From the NCBI GenBank assembly GCA_007922195.1, contig ML682008.1, positions 7,593,426 through 7,657,425 of the forward strand: a stretch of DNA of 64,000 nucleotides, in the 5' to 3' direction. Positions within the stretch are counted from its first letter, which is position 1. Each line of letters starts with the position of its first letter. The notes under the pieces were generated by a model. It made no database searches. It was not told the DNA's origin and was given only the letters and a program-made list of their open reading frames with translations. Both the position numbers and the translations under genes were made by a program. Source of the DNA: Podocnemis expansa (lineage: Eukaryota; Chordata; Testudines; Podocnemididae). Positions 44,973 through 57,236 of the stretch are shown here, piece by piece.

Positions 44973-47527
44973 CCCACAAATGTCTAACACAAAGCCTAAT
45001 AGCATTACCTATACAGGTTTCCTTTAAAAATGATGTTTATCTGTCCCTACAGTCATAGCACCTTCTTGCATTAGCAGTTGACTTCACACTGATCTGTGCT
45101 ACTAGAACTGTTTTAGCAGTTTCCCCTGGACTATATGACTTGTCTTTTATTTTGTTCTCTGTGCTCATTTTTTACCCTTGAGGTTAGGGAAGTGTCTCAG
45201 CCAGAGGGCTATTAAATGTTCCACCGCACATGTTCTAATCACCCATAAACAACAGCGCCTTCTGTCTTGACAGGGCTATGTTAAGATCCCCTAACTTCCT
45301 TCACAGCCTTCTCTCAGGCCTTTCCTAATAAGAATCTAACTTGCTCTCCATAATTCACTTACTGCTGGAGGGCCCTGCTCCCTGTGCAGTCTCTCCCAAG
45401 TGAGCTCCCTCAAGAGCCTTATAGCATCCAGTTATCAAATAGCTCATTTTCTAGCTTCAGCCCTCTCTGGCCAGGAAGAAATCAGTCAACCGCCATACAG
45501 GTGTCTCGTATGTCTAACTAGGTTTTTCCCCTTTTCTAACAGGTGATGGGAAAAGCCCCATCCTATGTTTAATAACCCAATATTTAACTGCAAGCTTACA
45601 TGAGGCAGAGTCATAGCTCAAAGCTTTTTAGAAAAAAATCAAGCTCAGAAACCTGAAAAATGGCATTAAAATAGAGTGATGCCACAGCATGTGTGTGTGT
45701 GTGTTATATGTCCCTCTAGGAATAGGAAGCTGAAATTAGTTTCAAACAGATGTAAGACTCTCTATAAATATGTTAAAATCTGAAATATCCCCCAGTATGT
45801 TCAACTTGAAGATCTCCGTATGGTTATCTCCTTCTCAATCTTTTATCACCTGGCTGTTCTCTAAATGGGAAGTAAAGTAAAGGTGAAAATGCTTTATAGC
45901 TGTGAAATGGGAGCTCTGAATGCTTTCAAAATCAGGCATTTGTTTTAAGAATTCTTGTTCAAAGGAAGCTGGTAAATATGTTTAGCAATATGAATATGCA
46001 TTATGGGCCCTGTTCTGCTGTAGAAGAAAATACTGAAGTCTCTAGCAGCTATGAAAAAGGTAAAATAGTTGGAGTCACCTGAAAAGTAGACTGCAATTTA
46101 CATTCTGATTATCTGGAATAAACAATGTCACAAATAGCCAGGAGTCAGCAATATTCCAATCAAACTGAAGAAACAGTTAAAGAACATGTCACAGCAAACT
46201 GTTTATGTGGTATTCTTGTCAGAAGAATCAAAATCACACAAGCACTGCCTCTGGTTGGAATGACTAGTAGCAAAGTGACTATGAAATAACTTGATTTTTG
46301 TCTCTAATTTCCCTTTTCTGTAGCTTAAAGCTGAGGAAAGTTCACATTGCCAGCTAGGGTGCCTGCAGAAAATATATACCTTACTTTATCCCATGCCATC
46401 TTATTTGCATGGACTGCTTCTGGCATCCCAACTGGGAAAGCTATCACTTGTCTTGCATTCGTGTTCCTCTGTGCAACTTAGTTCTTCAAGGATGTCCAGT
46501 GAATGAATAATTTTGAACGAACAAGTTCACAACAAAAATCAAACCCCGTGTGTGAAAACTTACAGGAAGCTGGGAGCTAAACTTGTTGAGTAATTGTTAT
46601 GAATGGTTCACCTATCTCTACATTTGACATGGAAAATTGCCTAAAGTGATAACATTTGCCTTTGTTTTATGCACAATTTACTTGAGCCCATTCTTATTCA
46701 TGATTCTGCTTATGTATGTTTCCCTTCAGTGAGCAGCGGCAGCGAAGACATGGATTCTGAGATGCTTTGCTGTACAGTGTTCATTTTGTGGTCAGAAGTT
46801 CCATTGAGCTAGATTTCTTTGTTTCAGACTTATAATAAAATCTATGAATGTTAATAGCCAGAAAATGCATCTGCTAGTTGGCATTTATAAAGTTCATCAG
46901 GAGCACTTACATTTTACATGTCAGATGGGCCAGTACAACATTAACCCTGATTTACAAGCATCATTTATCAAAGACTACACCTGCTGCAGTGCAAATGCCA
47001 TACAAGGTCACTTTTTCTTTTAATACCTCTGCTGCAAAAAATCCACTGGTTTTCTAACTTTTCCCCCTTTCCTCAACATTTATGAAGAGAACCTATTTCA
47101 TTTTACCATCAGAGTCTATATACCCACATCCGATTTCACATTTCCAACAGCTATGTGATAGAAGAATAATACATTCGCTTACATCTGCTTCGCAAATGAG
47201 CAGCAAATTCCTCCATGAATACTCAAGGAGGAGATACCTAATAACTTCCTCCATGCACATCACTGATAGAATAGACATCAAAGAGTACTCTTAAAATTTC
47301 AATTTGTATTTAACTGTGTAAGTTAAATCCATCCGGTGGAAGATTTACTTCCCTTGTCAAGCATTTCTGAGTGATATATAGTCAGTTTTGTACAGAAGAA
47401 AATCAAGTCGAGTCAATATTGCTCATAAGAAGGCAGATGATTTCCACTAATAAATGAATACCACACTTCCATGCAAATAAATAAATATTACATTAATATA
47501 AAGGTATTACTTGGAGCAGTATAAGAC
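44973..47527. other. Unique sequence, part possibly conserved
   Basis: No exon found. A short (GT)n lies near 45691-45704. From about 46500 to 47520 the sequence is repeat-free with an even texture and several ATTA cores, the look of conserved noncoding DNA, which cannot be tested here. Confidence 0.4.
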
Positions 47528-47644
47528 CAGATTTTCAGTCTGTGGTCTGCAGCACATACTGTCTCTATGATTTCCAAAGGAGTTTGCACCTCCAGTCAAA
47601 ATATTTTAGGGATCCGCAAATAAAAAAAAGGTTGAAAATCACTG
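47528..47644. mobile_element. Short hAT-like MITE
   Basis: Left end cagattttcagtctgtgg and right end aggttgaaaatcactg are imperfect inverted repeats around a ggtctgcagcac ... ggatccgcaaa interior, also loosely inverted. 117 bp, non-coding. Confidence 0.6.
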
Positions 47645-49627
47645 TTGTAGACCCACAGCTGTAAAGTAAAGATATTGAGGATTAGGACTTAAAAATTCCT
47701 ACTTAACTCATATTATCATATCTGATAATACAATTTGAAGTAATGTATTTTGACTAGCAATGTAAAAATGTGTTCATCTGCTTAATGCAAAGCCTTCTTA
47801 CTGTCATCAGATATATGTGTTACAATATACCTATTATATATCACCTCAGTTATGCCCCTGCAGAGTGATGTGACTTTCATACCACACAATTGTTCTGATT
47901 CATTCACTGCCCTTTCCTAAGCATTGGTAAGCTGTCTGCTAATAAAGTGAAATGGCTGACGTGATCCCAACAGCCTGCCCATAAAAGAAGTCATGTGGAT
48001 GAAATGAGCAGGCAGATTAATTGATTGGTGTTGGTAGAGGGAGGAGAAAAGCATATTTTGTGGGTCTGCCTGTTCATTGATTTATAGAGAGCATTTTGCA
48101 AGTGCAAAGGCATTTTGCAGAATTGCAAACTCTATAGACAATTTAGGGCTATTTTTGAAAACCCAGTCACTTTCATTGAATCTGCAATTTTTCCAGGACA
48201 GATAACTGCAAACAAAAATGACATCATTTTAGGAATCTGCTCTACATCTATCAGGTGCATGGAAGTCCAAATGATGTCAATTGCACCCACAGATTAATTG
48301 GAAACATGACCCCCTTACACTCCACTTTGGTCTCAAGGGTTGGCCCTCCTCCGTGAAGATGCTTATGTTGTATCCTTCTCCATTTTGGGGGAGGCTAATG
48401 CTGCCAAGCAGTGCTAACTGAGAGCAATGCCTGTGGTCACAATTCAGTGTTTTCAGACTTGGCAGATGCACAAGATGCTGAGAGCTGTACAGTGGTGTGC
48501 TAATTAATTCAAAGAAGAGAAAGCAACACCCTTATGGATCGCTGAAAAGAATGATGTTAAAATGAAAATGGGTTTGGCACAGTGGTTTATAATTAAACAG
48601 TTGTGCTCTTTCCATTCAGAAAAGAGTAGCATCTCATTCTCTTATTAGCTGACTGCACAATTTAGCTTCATTTCATGGGTTTTGCACATACAGTGTTCAT
48701 GATCTTCACTGCTATAAAGAAGAGCCTGAATGTATATATTAATTTATGTCATGGGGTTTCCTTTGGCTGCAAAGTTGCTAACTAGTATTTGTACAATGCT
48801 AGTCATTCTAGTATCTGAATACCAGAACCAAGTAGGTTGTTGGCTGGTTCTCTCATCCACTGGCTGGAAGGGTGCCTTACATTACTCATAAATGTATACA
48901 GTGGAGGTAGAGGGGTTAAGGGTGCCGTTTTATTCTTATCCCAATTGTTATAAGAATGTTAAGGCAAATAAATGAGTCTTGCCCTTCAACTGGAACACAG
49001 TAAGATTTGAAATCATTGTGATCTCTTGAGGAAGGAATTTCCATTACTGTAAGATGCCCCCATTGCCCACATTCCAAAGCCATGCTCTGATTAAACTTCA
49101 GATGTGGCTAACTAAAGTTAGGCACCTAAATCCATATGTGGACACCATAACAAGTGCTTCAGTGGGAGTTGTGAATGTCAGCCCCTCTGAAATCAGGCCT
49201 TTTTTAGTTATGTGCGCAAGTAGGGATTTGAGAGCCTAAATTTAGACAATTACATTTGGAAATTTATCCTAAATCTCCAGCTCCCCTAGGCCTTACTCTT
49301 ACAGGCATTGCCATGGATCTTAAACTTTGCAGTCACTGTTAAATCTCTGGGTTATGGAGAATTAAGTGGCTCAGTTGAAGGTTTTGTGGTAATTCGATGC
49401 TGAAGTGGACCAGGCATAGATGCAGAACTCATGTACAGTAGTGAGGAGGAGAAAGGACAGTCTAGTATATCCTACTCTTCCATAAACTCCCTGTGTAAAT
49501 ATCTTTGAAGATCTGGGCCTGAGTTTCTCAGGGGGTATGAAGATAAATACATTAAAGATTGTGAACTACTGAACTACTACTATCATAGAAAAGACACAAG
49601 TACCTAAATAGCGTCCTGAATGCTGGA
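47645..49627. other. Unique sequence, part possibly conserved
   Basis: No gene seen. The 48100-48290 and 48540-48780 intervals are repeat-free and AT-rich and are candidates for conserved noncoding elements on texture alone. Confidence 0.4.
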
Positions 49628-50084
49628 GTGAGACATACTTATAGCTGTAATATAGCAGTTGGGTTGCCATATTCTGGTATTACTAGAGGTTTTTCTGGAT
49701 TTTGGTGTGAGCCTCCAGTGTGTCCTGAGGCCACACTGCATGCATCAGTTGGCCCCGCCACCCCTGGAGACCGAACAACTGAGTCAGGGCTGGCCTCTGG
49801 TCCCAGGACCACTCCTCAGCACTGGCCCATCAGCAGGGGGCCAGAGACCTACACTGGAGGGAGGCCATGGCCCCCTCCAGGTTGGGGGGGAGGCGTGGGA
49901 CCCAGGTGGCGGGGAGGCCCTAATCTAGCTCTGCAGACATCTAGTAAATACACTGTGGCCCAAGAAGTTTACCATCTTCCCTATTCTTGGGCTTCAACCA
50001 TAGGACCTTTCTTCCAGATTAGTGAAGGAGAATGTCCAAATTTTATGTCAAATCCCATAGAAGGCCATAAGACCTGGCCAGAAA

Positions 50085-50475
50085 GGTGCACTGGCTGGCC
50101 TGCAGGGAGAAGTCTTATCCCCACTACCTGGCCAGTGAGCCAGGAGCTGGGCGATGGGCTGCCTTCTCCCTGTCACCCAGCCAGCGTGCTGGTAGCTGTG
50201 TGCCAGGGCGCCTTCCCTGCACCAGCCAAGTGCTGCCAGAGCTGGGTGCGGGGGTCCCTTCCTGGGGCCTGGCTGAGCATGTGGGGGCTCCTGCTGGGCT
50301 CCAGGGTGCCTCTTCACCACCACCTGGCCAATGCGCAGGAAGCTGAGTGGGGGTATGCCTTCTTCTTCCCCACCCAGCAAGTGCACCCAGAGTTGGGTGG
50401 GGGTACCTTCTCCCCTACTCAGCTACCAAGCCCAGAGCTGGGAGCAGGGGTCCCCACCCCCTGCCTGGCCAGGGG
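50085..50475 (+). repeat. GC-rich minisatellite, ~46-50-bp units
   Basis: Seven to eight degenerate units of the form ctggccagtg(a/c)gcc..gagctggg..ggggtgccttctcccc follow each other. Because the unit length is often a multiple of three, a 320-codon frame (49628-50590) stays open through them. That frame has no domain and is not a gene. Confidence 0.7.
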
Positions 50476-50559
50476 ACTGGGACCAACTGCCCCGGTTCAT
50501 AGGGCATGGGTATCTTTGGGGCTGCTTGCCCCAGGCGCTGAAGAAGGTCAAACCTTGCT

Positions 50560-50805
50560 TAAAATTGAAATAACAGTTAAATCAAAATAAAGCGGCTATG
50601 CTGCATTATTTCCAACTAATCAGTTTGATTTAACCATCATTTTGATTTTAAATTAGGTTTTATCATTTCCAAATGACCTCTCCTTATTTTGAACTGAAGG
50701 AGGTCTTTATTTTGAATTAAGGAAAGCAAATGTAGCCATGCAATGCTTTAAATGATATTAACCACCATTAATTTGAGTTAAAGTGGAAGTGTAGACCGAG
50801 CCCCT
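50560..50805. mobile_element. Possible fourth palindrome-element type, one end only
   Basis: An AT-rich stretch with TTTGATTTAA, TTTTGAATTAA and similar near-palindromes ends in agtgtagaccgagccc, close to the GTGTAGACATAGCC terminus of families C and D. No left terminus or target duplication was found, and the GC-rich minisatellite adjoins it. Confidence 0.4.
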
Positions 50806-51649
50806 GAGTACTGCACAAATAGTACCATTAATTTCAATGAACCAAAATATGGACTAAATTGGAAACAACCTCTTGTGAATGGGTTCTTCAGAGTAAAATA
50901 TGTCTTCACCATTAACGCTTGGCACTACATTCTCTGAGCAATACAATCATATCATATAATTTCTATTTATTTTCATATTTTTGTCTGTTCAAATTAACCT
51001 ATGAATTTACTGTCTTGAAATACACGAACAAAGACCTTAAAAGGATTCAACAGAGGATTAGGAATTGATATGAATAATAAGAATATCATCCAAGGTTCCA
51101 AAGGTTCCAATGAAAATTTTTATAAGGGCTATGAGCACTCATGCTTGAAAACATAGTCTAGTCACTAATGGCTGGGTTACATGCTGACATGAGAGATTAA
51201 AGAAACAAATGACACCTTCATTCTTCTTTCCATGTATGCACTATAATGCCACTTCGACTGCACAAGGAATGGCAGGCGCTGCTATGTTCCATCTTGGTGC
51301 AAGAGATGGTAGTAGAGCAGGGAGTAGGCAGAACCATGACTCTGCATCCATCTCAGTTTGCTTTGCAGCATAGCAAACCAGGGCATTTGGGAGCATATGC
51401 TCTACTAGCATTCATCCAATGCAATTATTTCTTCCCCAGAGCTGAGGGAACAGCTAAAGAAAGACTGATTCCCTAAGTCAAAAGTTCCTGCCCAGGCAGC
51501 TTGAGAGGCAGTGCAACAGTTTACAGTCCCTTACTATAGGGACATCACAAACTAACCAGCTAACCTTACCTAAATGGGGCTAAGAAGAAACTTTCCTCAT
51601 TAAAATGTCATTGCAAAATGAGATTTGGAGAATTTTGTACTCTATTCTC
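50806..51649. other. Nothing recognised
   Basis: Unique sequence without identifiable repeats or exons. Confidence 0.5.
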
Positions 51650-51790
51650 AAGTAGGTTGACTAGATGTCCTGATTTCATAGGGACATTCCCGAAATTCAG
51701 ACCTTTGTCTTACGTAGGCCTCTATTATCTGACACCCCCTCCCCCAGTCACCCCAGTTTTTCACAGATGCTATCCGTTGACCCTATGCTC
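51650..51790 (+). repeat. Short dispersed repeat, copy 2
   Basis: Same family as 21830-21975: gactagatgtcctgatttcat, agggacattcccg, ccagtcaccccagtttttcac and ccgttgaccct occur in the same order. Confidence 0.6.
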
Positions 51791-52345
51791 AAGTATCTTG
51801 TGGTGATGGTTTAATAGACAAAATTTTAGACTAGATGGAATGCTGGTCTGATGCCAGTTTGGACCAGCTGATAGATCTGTACTGCATAATAATAGCAATA
51901 TTAAATCTGCATATTCTTTGGTCATCAATAGGTTTGTTTCCTATAGCATGAAAAATAAAAGCATTTAACTATGCTAATTCCAGGTTTTTACATGTTTTCC
52001 TCTAAAGAATCTAGAGGATGAGCTACTGAACTTGGTAGTGATGAAAGCATAGACTCTGGACTTCACTAGTCCTGAATGTACAATATTAAAGAAGTAGATT
52101 TCTGCCTTTATCCCAAATATCCTAGCCCTTGGAAAGTTCCTCCACAAGCAAGAGTTTAGGAGAAGGATCCTCCAGGGTCTTGAGACAAGGACTAAAGCTC
52201 TTCTCTGTGTGTCCCCACGCCCCTAGATAATCATGTCTAAAGAAGAAGGGATTATTTTTTCATAACACAAATATTGAAGGAAGTGTATTATTTTTAAAAT
52301 AAACATGTACCTCTGTTCTTAGGATTACTATTGCCCTCTTCAAGC
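51791..52345. other. Nothing recognised
   Basis: AT-rich unique sequence up to the next PLE end. Confidence 0.5.
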
Positions 52346-52458
52346 TCCAAAGGGGCAGCCATGTTAGTCTAGTCCAGCAAAAAAAGGAAGGAGTCCTGTG
52401 GCACTTAAAAACTAACAGATTTATTTATCACATGAGCTTTCATGGGAGAAAATCCTCT
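52346..52458 (-). mobile_element. PLE end fragment (h)
   Basis: On the plus strand it reads caaaggggcagccatgttag, aaggagtcctgtggcac, aactaacagatttattta and catgagctttcatgggag. On the minus strand this is the end of a PLE with GAAA kept and the CpG changed to TG. It breaks off inside the stem before the CTGATGA box. Confidence 0.72.
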
Positions 52459-53689
52459 GCTATATATGAGGCAAAGAGTTAGCTCAGTCATGGGAGGTCG
52501 TACACCTCTCTGTAAGGGAAAAATAGAATGGTGCTCAAATGGACAATACAATGACTCCACTTCTGAAATGCTACCTCTGACCCTCTAGCATGATGCAAAG
52601 GCCCAGGACAAACCAAGGAATTTTGAAATGGCTAAAAAACTGCCTGTGAACTGAGGGCACAGTCACTGAGTGAGCATCAAATTATGGGGCAGAGACTGCC
52701 AGCCTGCAGTCCAGGTGTATCCCCCCCAACATGGGTGGGATGCCCGAGAAAAGAGGGACCTATCTAACCTTGGAAAGAAAGGCTATTGTTTAAGAAAGAT
52801 AAAGTTCATTACAGGCCTTTTGTTGTTTTAAGATTTGTCCTCTCTGTGTTTTGAGCAAGCTGTCCTCTCACTGCATTTTTGTACTGATCACAGAGTCCCC
52901 AGCCTGTGGAGGGGCCAAAATCCAGATGGCCCTCCTGAGGAAGCACTGCTAGTGAACAATGGTGCTGGGGAGCCAATCTATCCTGAGAGAAGAACAAGTA
53001 TGGGTTTGTCACCACATACCCTGAATGAGCGGTCAAAATTACAGCTCCTGACGGGATGTGTTGAGTTAGAAGCTTCCTCTGCATCCTGTCATTCAGATAC
53101 CGAACTATATATGTTAAATGAAACCATTGGAAGGTGAGTTAACTGATTAGAGCTACTACTGAGGGGATGATGATAGAGGGAGCATATAAACTGAGACGAA
53201 GGTTGCACTGAAAGTGGGGAAGCTGAGAGCCAGAAGGAAGGAAGAGCTGACTGCTGCTAGTTTTGGGGAAAAGAACAGAAGCAAGTGGAGGAGCTGACTG
53301 GGATTTGTAAATATTACTACCGGCCAAGGCCTGCTGGAACCTCAACATAAAAAAGGGTCATGATAAAGGCAACCTGAAGAGGTGTGGTCTGTACTTAAAG
53401 CCTAAAAGGAGTCACTGGTGACCACTCCCTGACAGTATAACAGCATGTTTCTGTTCCTCACTAGCCTACAGTTATTATTATGTTTCAAAATAAAAGCTGA
53501 GAGGGTGATAACAGACAGATATTACTTGGTAGCCAGTAAAGTATAGGCCAGGGGCTGTTCTTATATTTCCTCTTGCACAAGTTCTGAAAATCATCAGCTA
53601 CATGAAAATAGACTCAGGACACTCAAACTCATACTAAGTTTACTTTGAGTCACACGGTTCATTACACAGCACTGATAAAATTGTAATTT
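52459..53689. other. Unrecognised sequence
   Basis: Contains ATATAAA-like motifs (e.g. catataaactgag near 53182) and short open frames (52809-53084 minus, 52835-53137 plus) without domains. It could be part of an old retroelement. Not assigned. Confidence 0.4.
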
Positions 53690-55255
53690 AAGGGTACTAC
53701 AGAAAAACTAAATGCATTCTTTGCATCCGTGTTTATGGCTGAGGATGCAAAGGAGATTCATTTCTTTTACGTGACAAATCTGAGGAGCTAGCCCAGATTC
53801 AAGTGTCATTATAAGAGATTATGGAATAAATTGACAAATTAAATATTAATAAGTCACCAGGACCAGATGGTTTTGACTCAAGCATTCCAAGGAACTCAGA
53901 TGTGAAATTGCAGAACTACTAATTGTGGAATGAAATGTATCATTTAAATCAGCTTCTGTAACAGATAACTGGAGGATAGCTAGTATGATACCATGTTTTA
54001 TAAAAAGGCTCTACAGGCAATCCTGACAATTACAGGCCACTAATCCTAACTTCAATACCAGGCAAAAAGGTTGAAACTATACTAAACAACAGAATTATCA
54101 GACCCATAGATTAATATGATTTTTTAGGGAAGAGGCAACTTGAAAAGGGAAATCATATCTCACCAATCTACTAGAATTCTTGGGAGGGGTTGTCAGCAAG
54201 CACGTGGAAAAGGGTGACCCAGTGCAAGCAGTGCACTTAGATTTTCAGAAAGCCTTTGACAAGAGCCTCACCAAAGGCTCTTAGGCAAAGTAGGTGGTCA
54301 TGGGATAAGAGGAAATGTTCTCTCCTGGATCAATAACTAGTAAAATGAAAGGAAACAAAGGGTAGAAATAAATAAAAGTTTTCAGAATGAGAAATGTAAA
54401 TAGTGGAGTCTGTACTAGGGCCAATACAGTTCAACATATTCATAAAAGTTCTTAAAAATCAGGGAAACTGTGAGGCGACAAAGTGCAGTGGCAGTTAAAA
54501 AAGCTAGCAGAATGTTGGGAAACATTAAGAAAGAGATGGAGAAGATAGAAACTATCATGCTGTCTCTTTATAAATCCATGGTATGCCTACATCTTGAATA
54601 CTGTGTGATCATCTTGTTGTTCCATCTCAGAAAAGATGTATTCTAATTGGAAAAGATACAGAAAACAACTAAATTGATTAAGGGTATGGAACACCTTCCT
54701 TCTGAGGAGAGAGACTAATTACACAGGGACTTTCCAGCTTGGAAAAGGGATGACTGGGGGACGCGGGTTATAATATAATCTACAAAATCATGTCTGGTGT
54801 TTAAAAGTAAATAAGAAAGTGTTATTTACCCCTTCTCATAATATAAGAACTAGGGGTCACTACATGAAATTAATAGGCAGCAGATTTAAAATGAACACAA
54901 GGAAATATTTCTTCACACAGCATACAGTCAATCTGTGGAAATCTTTGCCAGCAGATGTTATAAAGACCAAGCCTTTACCAGAGTTCAAAAAAGAATCAGA
55001 AAAGTTCACGGAGAATAGGTCCATCAAGGACTATTAATAAGATGGGCAGGGATGGGAAACCATATTCTGAAGTGTTTCTAGCCTCTGCTTGTCAGAAGCT
55101 GGGAATGAGTGACAGGGAATGGATCACCTGATGATTCCCTGTTCTGTTCATTCACTCTGGAGCACCTAGCTCTGGCCACTGTCAGAAGACAGGGTACTGG
55201 GCTAGACGGACCATTGGTATGACTCACTTTGGCCATTCTTATGTTCTTATTGAAC
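53690..55255 (+). pseudogene. Degenerate CR1 LINE with internal deletion
   Basis: Plus-strand pieces in CR1 order: KLNAFFASVFMAEDA (53705), LExIDKLNINKSPGPDG (about 53815), ITGH/LILTS (54030), FQKAFD (about 54242), GIRGNVLSWI (54305), FNIFIKV (54435). It then jumps to VKKASRMLGN (about 54495), so the segment with the YADD box is deleted. The C-terminal part is open at 54819-55037 ([29 protein letters not shown]). The 3' end is classic: gaagacagggtactgggcta, ggccattc and the ttcttatgttcttat 8-mer tail at about 55240-55255. Confidence 0.88.
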
Positions 55256-55857
55256 CGGCTTCTGCTCATGAGAGAGATTAAGTTTTGAACTACACAAAGC
55301 TTCTCTTCAGACCTCTGTATTTCTCAAAATCTTGTCTCTCTAATCACAGAATTTGTAACATCTTTTATTGGACTCTCACCCTTCTTGTCTCTGTAGTATG
55401 CTGGGATTGACACAGTTACCTTTGCAGTGAACAATAGATATAATCAACATCTGTAATGACAAGGTTACCAATGGGCACCTGATAGTACTACTAGAAAGCC
55501 AGTTCACCCCACTGTTACTGAAATGGATAAGAAACAGTGGCTTGAGTCTGCTCCCAAAAGTCAAAGGAAAAAGATCACTTTATACACACACAAGACTCAT
55601 GGCAGGAATACTTTCAGACCTGTGGATATTCTTCATAAGAAACAATCTAAAACTATTTCTAATTTGAAAGAATACATGTTCAATCTACTCAAAATGTAAA
55701 TAATATTTTTAATCAGTTGTCCCCCTCCCAATCTCATCCATGCAGTGGTCCTGATGCAACCCTAGGATAATGCCATTAACTTCAGTGGAGATAAACTAAT
55801 GATGATCTGGCCCAATATACTGAGACTATAAAACTGAAGGTGAACTGTAAAAAGAAT
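55256..55857. other. Nothing firmly recognised
   Basis: Unique sequence. The last 110 bases include a dispersed reptilian motif (aacttcagtggagataaac). The last 13 bases are the left target duplication of the next element. Confidence 0.45.
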
Positions 55858-56079
55858 AAACAAGGAAACTTGTGACGCTTTTAAAGACTAATAAATTTAT
55901 TTATTGCATAAGCTTTTGTGGACATAATCCCACTTCATCAGATGCATGAAATGGAAACTGAAGCATGTTAGATGTATATAAACATAAAGAGAAGGATGGG
56001 TCACAAGTTCAATTCGAACAGTTCCAGAGGGATAGTCTGTTAGCCTATCTCAGCAAAGCAAACAATTTGTCCACTTCAT

Positions 56080-56777
56080 GGCTATTTCTACACTAGAAGG
56101 CTCAGTTAAGTTGACCAATTTAGAGTTGACTTTATTAAGTTGAATTAGAGAGTCCCCATTTTTCTAAGTAGACTTTATTAAGATGACTTAAGCCAGGGGA
56201 GCCCCTTACCCCTAGCTATACTTGAGACCTTTTCAGCAGTAGTCAACTGCCAGATATGCAAGGAACATAAAACTTCTTGTGTAACTAGCAGCAACTTTGC
56301 AAGCCACTGGTACACATCCAGGAAAAGCCAACTGCAAATCTTTTGCAGTCGGCTTTCCCCTATGCCCCCTGCCCCCAGGACTTCTGGGGCTGATTTCTGG
56401 GAGTGGTGTAGGGAGTTCAGACTTGCTGCGAACCACTCCCGGAATGCCAAGCTGATGGTGGTGAATTTGCCACCGTCAGTCTAGACATACCCTCAAAATC
56501 GACTTAATAGAGTAGACTTTAAGTAGGTCTCCTGGCTTAAGCCAACTTTATTAAGTCAACTTAAGTGGCTACTCTGGTTTAAATCAACTTAATAAAGTTG
56601 ACTTAAGTGGGCACATTGTGTTAAGTCAACTTAATAAAGATGACTTAATGCCTAAAGTTGACTTTAACAGTAGGAGTTCTTAAGTCAACTTAAGCAAGTG
56701 CTGAAGTCAACTTAATAAACTGCAAATGTGGCCATGGAGTAGCTTAAGTTGACTTACCCTCCAGTGTAGACATAGCC
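56080..56777. mobile_element. Palindrome transposon, family D (D2) with central block
   Basis: A 698-bp element from ggctatttctacact to agtgtagacatagcc with an exact CAT duplication (56077-56079 and 56778-56780). The right half is nearly the reverse complement of D1. The centre (about 56210-56475) is GC-richer and unrelated, and at 56478-56492 an extra terminus-like sequence (agtctagacataccc) occurs, so a second element may be nested or fused here. The 90-codon minus frame in the centre has no known domain. Confidence 0.82.
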
Positions 56778-56857
56778 CATACTGACTAGATTCAGTGCCT
56801 TGCATGGTGACAAATTCAGAGGGGTAGATGAAAAAACTTGCACATATAGACTATGGA

Positions 56858-57236
56858 GGCTTAGTCCAGACTAATTTAGTTCATGGCTACACTAGGCTTT
56901 CTCTAGTTCGAACTAAGAAATTCCTTAGTTCAGCCTAAGGAAAGCTTAGTTCAAACTAGTTGGTACCAAGTTTAGTATGGACTTCTGCGCTTAGTTCAAA
57001 TGTTAGTTCTAACTGAGCACAGGCAAGACCCAAACTCAGGCTTAGTTTGAATTTAAGACGTTTGGAACTAAGCCATTAGTTCGCACTAAAAACATGTTCT
57101 AGTTCAAACTAAGCGTTAGTTTGAACTAAAAAGTTCCCAGTTAGCTCAATCTTGCCCATGGTTGGTTTGAACTTAGCTCAAACTTCTTAGTTTGGACTTC
57201 AAGTCCAAACTAAGATTGGTAGATGCAGACATAGCC
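56858..57236. mobile_element. Palindrome transposon, family E (E2)
   Basis: Starts ggcttagtccagactaattt (the inverse of E1's right side), contains atggctacactagg, and ends tgcagacatagcc. The interior is AGTTCGAACT, AGTTCAAACT and AGTTTGAACT palindromes. No exact target duplication found. Confidence 0.7.

Noticed and set aside
49628..50590. 320-codon plus-strand open frame
   Set aside because: It runs through a degenerate GC-rich minisatellite, has no domain, and its end lies in AT-rich transposon-like sequence. Composition and unit length explain the missing stops.
56178..56450. 90-codon minus-strand frame in the centre of D2 as a captured gene
   Set aside because: No recognisable domain, and length is within chance for GC-rich sequence. 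Kept only as part of the cargo-block observation.
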